Shown here piece after piece: positions 58,895-64,000 of a DNA stretch of 64,000 bases (position 1 is the first letter of the stretch; the number at the start of each line of letters is the position of its first letter). Position numbers and translations under genes: made by a program. Origin of the DNA: Paraburkholderia polaris. GTDB lineage: Bacteria; Pseudomonadota; Gammaproteobacteria; Burkholderiales; Burkholderiaceae. The stretch lies in the NCBI RefSeq assembly GCF_012927345.1, contig NZ_JABBGJ010000053.1:1-64000 (forward strand), in the 5' to 3' direction. The notes under the pieces were generated by a model, which had not been told where the DNA came from, did no database searches, and saw only the letters and a program-made list of their open reading frames with translations.

Positions 58895-59982
58895 TGCGCG
58901 ACGAAACGCCCGAACAACCCGCGCCGCTGCGTAGCGGCTACACGACCGGCAGCTGCGCCACCGCGACGTCGCTCGCGGCCGCGCGTCTGTTGCTCGCGGG
59001 TATCGTCAGCGAGGTCGCGGAGATCGTATTACCGAAGGGCCAGCATGTGCCGCTGCCGCTGGTGTTCTGCCGCCTGACCGCCGACGGCGCGGAAGCGGGC
59101 ACGGTGAAAGACGCAGGCGACGACCCCGACGTGACACACGGCGCGATCGTATTCGCCCGCGTGCGCTTGCGTGCCGAACCAGGTGTGCTATTCCGCGCGG
59201 GACCAGGCGTCGGCACCGTGACGCGCGCCGGCCTTACGCTGCCGGTCGGCGAACCGGCGATCAATCCGGTGCCGCGCAAGATGATGACCGAGCATCTGAC
59301 CGAACTCGCCGCCGAACATGGCTACACCGGCGGCTTCGAAGTGGCGATTGGCGTCGAAGGCGGCGAAGCGCTCGCGCTGAAAACGATGAACCCGCGCCTC
59401 GGCATTCTCGGCGGCTTGTCGATTCTCGGCACCACCGGGATCGTGCGGCCGTTCTCGTGCTCGGCCTATATCGCGTCGATTCATCAGGGCATCGACGTCG
59501 CGCGTGCCAACGGTTACCTCCATCTCGCGGCCTGCACCGGCAACGCCAGCGAAGACGCGATGCGCGCGCATTACGGTCTGCCGGATATCGCGCTGATCGA
59601 AATGGGCGACTTCGTCGGCGCGGTGCTCAAGCATATGAAGCGCGCGCCGGTCGAGCGCTTGAGCGTGTGCGGTGGCTTCGGCAAACTCAGCAAGCTCGCA
59701 GCCGGGCACCTCGATCTACATAGCCGCAATTCGAGCATCGATCTGGAACGGCTTGCAACATGGGCTGCCGAGAGTGGCGCAGACGATGCGTTGCAGGCGG
59801 CGATCCTCGCAGCCAATACGAGTCAGCAGGCCGTCGCGTTGGCGCACGCGCAACATGTGCCGCTCGGCGATATCGTCTGCCGTCACGCACTGGCTGTCGC
59901 GCGCGATATCGTGCCGCCGCAGGTCGCGGTCGAAATGTTCGCGATCGATCGCCAAGGCAATCTGATCGGAGCCGCGCAATGA
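58894..59982 (+). CDS. cbiD: Cobalt-precorrin-5B C1-methyltransferase
   Basis: A 362-residue CbiD protein, which methylates C1 after deacylation. Family marks are the start R-S-G-Y-T-T-G-S-C-A-T-A (about 10-21), a stretch with D-A-G-D-D-P-D-V-T-H-G (about 73-83), P-G-V-G-T-V-T, and N-P-V-P-R-K-M. CbiD belongs to the anaerobic route, while cobG nearby belongs to the aerobic one; together with absence of cobF it fills the C1-methylation step. Overlaps both neighbours (cobL by one base, cobK by four). Confidence 0.95.
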   Translation: MRDETPEQPAPLRSGYTTGSCATATSLAAARLLLAGIVSEVAEIVLPKGQHVPLPLVFCRLTADGAEAGTVKDAGDDPDVTHGAIVFARVRLRAEPGVLFRAGPGVGTVTRAGLTLPVGEPAINPVPRKMMTEHLTELAAEHGYTGGFEVAIGVEGGEALALKTMNPRLGILGGLSILGTTGIVRPFSCSAYIASIHQGIDVARANGYLHLAACTGNASEDAMRAHYGLPDIALIEMGDFVGAVLKHMKRAPVERLSVCGGFGKLSKLAAGHLDLHSRNSSIDLERLATWAAESGADDALQAAILAANTSQQAVALAHAQHVPLGDIVCRHALAVARDIVPPQVAVEMFAIDRQGNLIGAAQ

Positions 59983-60701
59983 CGCGGGTCCTGCTGCTCG
60001 GCGGGACCGGTGACGCTTTGCGGCTCGCAAGACAGCTCGGGCCCGAGCACGTGTACAGTCTCGCGGGCCTCGGCAAGGTGCCGGACGATCTGTCGTGCGG
60101 GGTGCGCGTGGGCGGTTTCGGCGGCAGCGAAGGCATGGCGCGCTATATCGAGGACGAACGCATTGACCTGGTGATCGACGCGACGCATCCGTACGCCGCG
60201 CAGATCAGCGCCAATGCCGCGAAAGCGAGCGGCGCGGTGCGCGTACCGTGCTGGGCGCTGCGTCGGCAGGGCTGGCAACCGCAAGCCGGCGACGACTGGC
60301 GCATGGTCGACGATTGGGCCGAACTGACAGTCGCGCTCGCTTCGTTCAGGCGACCTTTGTTCACGCTCGGACGCGAACCGCTCGCGCATCTCGACGAAAT
60401 TCCGCCACAGCAGTTCTGGACGGTACGCTGCCTCGACGCGCACGAAGCCAATCCACGTGCGCGGATTCTGGCGACACGCGGCCCGTTCACGCTCGAAGGC
60501 GAACGAACGCTGTTCAGTGCGGAAGCCTTCGATGTCGTCGTCAGCAAAAACAGCGGCGGCAGCGCCACCGAAGCGAAACTCGAAGTCGCGCGCGAACGTG
60601 GCTTGCCGGTCGTCATGCTGCGGCGCCCTGAATTGCCCGCGGTCGATCGCGAGTTTGCAAACGTGTCCGACTTGCTAAAAGCATTGCAAGTCTTGGGTTA
60701 A
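59979..60701 (+). CDS. cobK: Precorrin-6A reductase
   Basis: A 240-residue NADPH-dependent reductase of the CobK/CbiJ family, which reduces the macrocycle to precorrin-6B. It begins V-L-L-L-G-G-T-G-D-A-L-R-L-A, then has V-I-D-A-T-H-P-Y-A-A-Q-I-S (about 67-79) and S-K-N-S-G-G-S-A-T-E-A-K near 188-199. The start overlaps the cbiD stop in ATGA, so the genes are coupled. Confidence 0.94.
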   Translation: MTRVLLLGGTGDALRLARQLGPEHVYSLAGLGKVPDDLSCGVRVGGFGGSEGMARYIEDERIDLVIDATHPYAAQISANAAKASGAVRVPCWALRRQGWQPQAGDDWRMVDDWAELTVALASFRRPLFTLGREPLAHLDEIPPQQFWTVRCLDAHEANPRARILATRGPFTLEGERTLFSAEAFDVVVSKNSGGSATEAKLEVARERGLPVVMLRRPELPAVDREFANVSDLLKALQVLG

Positions 60702-60747
60702 ATGGCGTATGCATGACATGCCGACCGAACGAATCACGGAGTATTGA

Positions 60748-61476
60748 ATGACGGTGTTTTTTATCGGCGCGGGTCCCGGCGACCCGGAACTGATCACAGT
60801 GAAAGGGCAACGCCTCGTGCGCGGCTGTCCGGTGATCCTGTACGCCGGCTCGCTGGTGCCGGCCGCTGTGTTAGAGGGACATAGCGCGGAGCAGGTCGTG
60901 AATACCGCCGAGCTCGACCTCGATCAGATCGTCGCATTACTCAAAGCCGCGCACGACAAAGGCCAGGACGTGGCGCGCGTGCATTCCGGCGACCCGTCGT
61001 TGTATGGCGCGATCGGCGAGCAGATTCGCCGGCTTCGCGAACTCAACATTCCCTACGAGATCGTGCCAGGCGTGACGGCGACCGCGGCGTGCGCGGCGAC
61101 GCTCGGCTGCGAGCTCACATTGCCCAATATTTCGCAGACGCTGATCCTCACGCGCTTTGCAAGCAAAACGACCATGCCGGAAGGCGAACAACTCGCCGAC
61201 CTCGCGAGACATCGCGCGACGATGGCGATTCACCTCGGTGTGCGCCATCTCGCGCGCATCGTCGACGAATTGCGGCCGCATTACGGCGGTGATTGTCCGA
61301 TCGCGGTGATCTATCGTGCGAGCTGGCCGGACGAAGAAAAGATCACGGGTACGCTCGACGATATCGTCGGCAAAGTGCAGACGACCCACATCGAGCGGAC
61401 GGCGCTGATTCTGGTTGGGCAGGTGCTCGCTGCCGAAGGATTCGCGGAGTCGACGCTGTACGCGAAAGGCGGCTGA
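60748..61476 (+). CDS. cobM: Precorrin-4 C11-methyltransferase
   Basis: A 242-residue tetrapyrrole methylase. It starts V-F-F-I-G-A-G-P-G-D-P-E-L-I-T (3-17) and has V-H-S-G-D-P-S-L-Y-G-A (about 77-87) and V-P-G-V-T-A-T (about 108-114). Y-A-G-S-L-V with E-L-D-L-D is typical of CobM/CbiF. It is the last gene of the plus-strand operon, 46 bases after cobK, and ends 19 bases before the convergent polyamine-binding gene. Confidence 0.95.
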   Translation: MTVFFIGAGPGDPELITVKGQRLVRGCPVILYAGSLVPAAVLEGHSAEQVVNTAELDLDQIVALLKAAHDKGQDVARVHSGDPSLYGAIGEQIRRLRELNIPYEIVPGVTATAACAATLGCELTLPNISQTLILTRFASKTTMPEGEQLADLARHRATMAIHLGVRHLARIVDELRPHYGGDCPIAVIYRASWPDEEKITGTLDDIVGKVQTTHIERTALILVGQVLAAEGFAESTLYAKGG

Positions 61477-61495
61477 TCCGCACGCCGCCAACCCG

Positions 61496-62656
61496 TTATC
61501 CCCCTGTCTTCAACTGTGCCCATAGCCGGCCTTCCAGGCGTTTGATCTGGGCGGGCAAGGGCTTGAGCAGAAACAGTGTTTTCAACACGGACTCCGGCGG
61601 ATACACGGTCGGATCGTTGAGAATTTCCGGCCGCACAAATTTGCGCGCGGCGGCGTCCGCATTCGGATAGAACACCTCATTGGTGATCCCCGCATGAACC
61701 TCGGGCCGCTCGATGTAGTTGATCCAGTCGAGTGCCGCTTGCGGATGCGGCGCATCTTTCGGGATCGCCATCATGTCGAACCAGACGGGCGCACCGCCTT
61801 GGGGTATGAAGTATTTAACCTCGTAACTCTTGTTGGCGTCGCGCGCGCGATGGCTCGCCATCGACACGTCACCCGACCAGCTCAACGCGAAGCAGATGTC
61901 GTCGCCCGCGAGATCGTTGATGTAACTCGTCGCGTTGAACTGCGTGATGTATGGGCGGATCTTCTTCAGCGCTTCGTACGCGGCCTGGTAGTCGGCCGGA
62001 TTCGCGCTGTTCGGATCACGGCCGAGATAGTGCAGCGTGACCGCGAACACATCGGTCGGCGCATCGAGCACGGACACGCCGCAACTCTTCAGCTTGCTCA
62101 GATACTCGGGCTTGAAGAGGATGTCCCAGTTATCGAGCGGCGCATCGTCGCCGAGAATCTTCTTGACCCGCGTCACGTTGTAGCCGAGCCCCGTGGTGCC
62201 CCACGCCCACGGCACCGCGTACTGATTGCCGGGGTCCGCATCGGCGACCAGCTTGAGCAGACTGCGGTCGAGGTTCACCAGGTTCGGCAATTTCGATTTG
62301 TCGAGTTTCTGGTAGATGCCGGCTTCGATCTGCTTCGCAAGAAAGTTCGAAGTCGGCACCACGACGTCGTAGCCGGTCGAACCGGTCAGCAGTTTCGCCT
62401 GCAAGGTTTCGTCGCCGTCGTAGACGTCGTATTGCACGTGAATGCCGGACTCTTTCTCGAAGTTCGGCACGGTGTCTTTCGCGATGTAGTCGGCCCAGTT
62501 GTACAGGTTGAGTTGCTTTTCGTCGGCGTGCGCGGTGGCGCCGAACGCGCAGAACAACAACGCTGCCAGAATCCGCGCTGCTGGCTTCGGTGCGACCGGC
62601 TTCGGTGCTGCGGGCGTCCGCGCGGCGGGCGTCCGCTTCATGACGGTATGGGGCAT
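61496..62656 (-). CDS. Polyamine ABC transporter substrate-binding protein (PotD/PotF-like)
   Basis: A periplasmic binding protein of about 386 residues. After a proline/alanine-rich basic start (A-A-P-K-P-V-A-P-K-P) comes a signal peptide ending near A-H-A-D. The mature start L-N-L-Y-N-W-A-D-Y-I, then Y-D-V-Y-D-G-D-E-T-L-Q-A-K-L-L-T-G and G-Y-D-V-V-V-P-T-S, are PotF hallmarks for putrescine or related polyamines. No ATPase or permease genes are in the window. The agmatinase gene lies 40 bases upstream on the same strand, so putrescine supply and uptake are linked. Starts at 62641 or 62680 are alternatives; none has a clear ribosome-binding site. Confidence 0.9.
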   Translation of the reverse strand: MPHTVMKRTPAARTPAAPKPVAPKPAARILAALLFCAFGATAHADEKQLNLYNWADYIAKDTVPNFEKESGIHVQYDVYDGDETLQAKLLTGSTGYDVVVPTSNFLAKQIEAGIYQKLDKSKLPNLVNLDRSLLKLVADADPGNQYAVPWAWGTTGLGYNVTRVKKILGDDAPLDNWDILFKPEYLSKLKSCGVSVLDAPTDVFAVTLHYLGRDPNSANPADYQAAYEALKKIRPYITQFNATSYINDLAGDDICFALSWSGDVSMASHRARDANKSYEVKYFIPQGGAPVWFDMMAIPKDAPHPQAALDWINYIERPEVHAGITNEVFYPNADAAARKFVRPEILNDPTVYPPESVLKTLFLLKPLPAQIKRLEGRLWAQLKTGG

Positions 62657-62696
62657 GGTGTTTGTCCAGTGAGGGTTCAACAGAGCGGTTGCGGCC

Positions 62697-63689
62697 TTAC
62701 ATACGCTGATGGCGTTGCAGTTTCTGATTGCGCATCAGGCACAGCATGTCGGCGGCAAGGTGGGCCGCGGCGAGCGCGGTGACGTCGCTATGGTCGTAGG
62801 GCGGCGACACTTCCACCACGTCCGCGCCCACCAGATTCACGGCGCCTAGCGCGCGAACGATTTCCAGCGCCTGCGCCGAGCTGAGACCGCCAGCTACCGG
62901 CGTGCCCGTGCCGGGTGCGAAAGCCGGATCGAGACAGTCGATGTCGAAGGTGAGGTAGGTGGGCGCGTCGCCGACGATCGACAGCACTTCGTCGATGGTC
63001 GCCTGCGTGCCGTTGCGGTGGACCCACGGCGCGTCGAGAATGCGCACGCCCATGAAGTCGTCGTTCCAGGTGCGAATACCGACTTGCACCGAACGCGCGG
63101 GATCGATCAGCCCTTCACGGATCGCCTTGTAGAACATCGTGCCGTGGTTCAGCGAATCGGGGTTGTCGTCCGGCCAGGTGTCGCAATGCGCGTCGAAATG
63201 AATCAGGCTCAATGGTTTGCCGTATTTTTCAGCGTGCGCGACCAGCAGCGGATACGTGATGTAGTGGTCGCCGCCGAACGTCAGCATGCGCGTGCCGGTG
63301 GCGAGAATCTCGCGGGCGTGAGCGATGATCGCGTCGCGAATACCGAGCGGGTTGTGGGCGTCGAACCAGCAGTCGCCGTAGTCGACTACGTTGAGATGAT
63401 CGAATGGATCGATGCCCCACGGAAACGCGCCGAGGTCGGCCAGTTGCACCGAGGCCGCGCGCATGCCGGCCGGGCCGAAACGCGTGCCGGGGCGGAAGGT
63501 GGTCGCGAGGTCGAGCGGAATGCCCGATACGGCGACGTCGACGCCGGTGAGATCGCGCGTGTAAGGGCGGCGCATGAAGGACAGCACGCCGGCGTACGTG
63601 GGGGCAGCGGGTTGGCCGGCGGCGGCAGTGTCGGCGCCGGTGGCAGGCCGGGTGCTGGTGGGTTGCAAAGCGTTCAGGTTCAGGGTCAT
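62697..63689 (-). CDS. speB: Agmatinase/ureohydrolase
   Basis: A 330-residue Mn-dependent ureohydrolase that would cleave agmatine to putrescine and urea. Metal motifs are G-G-D-H-Y-I-T (about 140-146), H-F-D-A-H-C-D-T-W (about 164-172) and D-I-D-C-L-D-P-A-F-A-P-G-T-G-T-P (about 247-262). Related guanidinobutyrase or proclavaminate-amidino-hydrolase activities share these, so agmatine is likely but not certain. The ATG at 63689 opens the family region. A LysR gene is divergent 180 bases away. Confidence 0.88.
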   Translation of the reverse strand: MTLNLNALQPTSTRPATGADTAAAGQPAAPTYAGVLSFMRRPYTRDLTGVDVAVSGIPLDLATTFRPGTRFGPAGMRAASVQLADLGAFPWGIDPFDHLNVVDYGDCWFDAHNPLGIRDAIIAHAREILATGTRMLTFGGDHYITYPLLVAHAEKYGKPLSLIHFDAHCDTWPDDNPDSLNHGTMFYKAIREGLIDPARSVQVGIRTWNDDFMGVRILDAPWVHRNGTQATIDEVLSIVGDAPTYLTFDIDCLDPAFAPGTGTPVAGGLSSAQALEIVRALGAVNLVGADVVEVSPPYDHSDVTALAAAHLAADMLCLMRNQKLQRHQRM

Positions 63690-63868
63690 ACAGGTCGATC
63701 CGGTCGGTTTCAATGAGCGCCGTCGCACAAATATTTCTCATGTCTGCCGAAACAGCATGCGACGTGTGAAGGGCAACTGGCGCTATCATTGCGAGGCAAT
63801 ATTCCGCCGAAAAGCGAAGAATCTTGCTGGAAGTATCGATATTTCTAATATCTCGCCCAGACCGCCCG

Positions 63869-64000
63869 ATGCGTAGACTTCCCCCTTTGCAGGCCTTGCT
63901 CGCTTTCGACGCCGCCGCGCGCCTCGGCAGCTTCACGCGCGCAGCGCAAGAACTCGCGCTGACCCAATCAGCGATCAGCCATCAGATCCAGCAACTCGAG
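63869..64000 (+). CDS. LysR family transcriptional regulator, N-terminal part
   Basis: The first 44 codons before the window ends: R-R-L-P-P-L-Q-A-L-L-A-F-D-A-A-A-R-L-G-S then F-T-R-A-A-Q-E-L-A-L-T-Q-S-A-I-S-H-Q, the GcvA-like LysR HTH. It is divergent from the agmatinase gene and may control the agmatinase/polyamine-binding pair. The rest lies outside. Confidence 0.9.
   Translation, partial: MRRLPPLQALLAFDAAARLGSFTRAAQELALTQSAISHQIQQLE

Overview
The window is high-GC DNA from a betaproteobacterium. It most likely comes from Paraburkholderia (Burkholderia sensu lato). The evidence is an ACC deaminase paired with its Lrp-type regulator, a cobG-containing cobalamin gene cluster, a clade-2 (HPII-type) catalase, and a partial copy of an intergenic repeat I associate with Paraburkholderia genomes. 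The identification is an inference from gene content and style; no rRNA or tRNA gene is visible.

Region 1 (1-4300) is a scarred segment. It holds the 3' end of an IS3-type transposase that cuts a GNAT acetyltransferase gene, an intact 14-helix drug exporter, a dead MHS-family transporter fragment, an isocitrate-lyase-family enzyme, and a decayed sigma-54 activator of the PrpR type. Region 2 (4300-18100) is rich in stress and redox genes: ahpC-ahpF behind a probable OxyR site, an alkB-type hydroxylase, a DoxX/pirin/LysR group, acdS/acdR, exported MsrB and MsrA, a MipA-like porin and katE. Between the LysR gene and acdS lie a disrupted repeat, an IS481 remnant and the tail of a second acdS.

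Region 3 (18100-26400) starts with a periplasmic trehalase gene carrying a single-base frameshift. It is followed by a four-gene signalling operon: a CHASE3-GAF hybrid kinase with three receivers, CheR, a receiver-less CheB and a receiver-kinase. Region 4 (26400-33000) holds transporters and LysR/LuxR regulators, an HD-domain protein resembling the di-iron HD oxygenases, and an orphan MlaC. Region 5 (about 33000-38300) looks AT-richer and sparsely coding. It carries a cupin, a secreted beta-propeller, a LuxR-type regulator and an unknown membrane protein, and is probably acquired DNA.

Region 6 (38300-52400) returns to chromosomal style: an aminotransferase/class II aldolase/ketopantoate reductase group, a flavin monooxygenase with a small partner, an AI-2E-family permease with a long C-terminal extension, a DUF445 protein, and an SbcD/SbcC-like (YhaO/YhaN) pair. 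Region 7 (52500-61500) is a divergent cobalamin cluster. On the minus strand cobG-cobH-cobI-cbiG/cobJ lie behind a cobalamin riboswitch; on the plus strand are cobL-cbiD-cobK-cobM. Three of these genes carry in-frame simple-sequence repeats or low-complexity tails. The window ends with a polyamine-binding protein, an agmatinase and the start of a LysR gene.

Gene starts were chosen from visible ribosome-binding sites and family alignment from memory. No database search was run.
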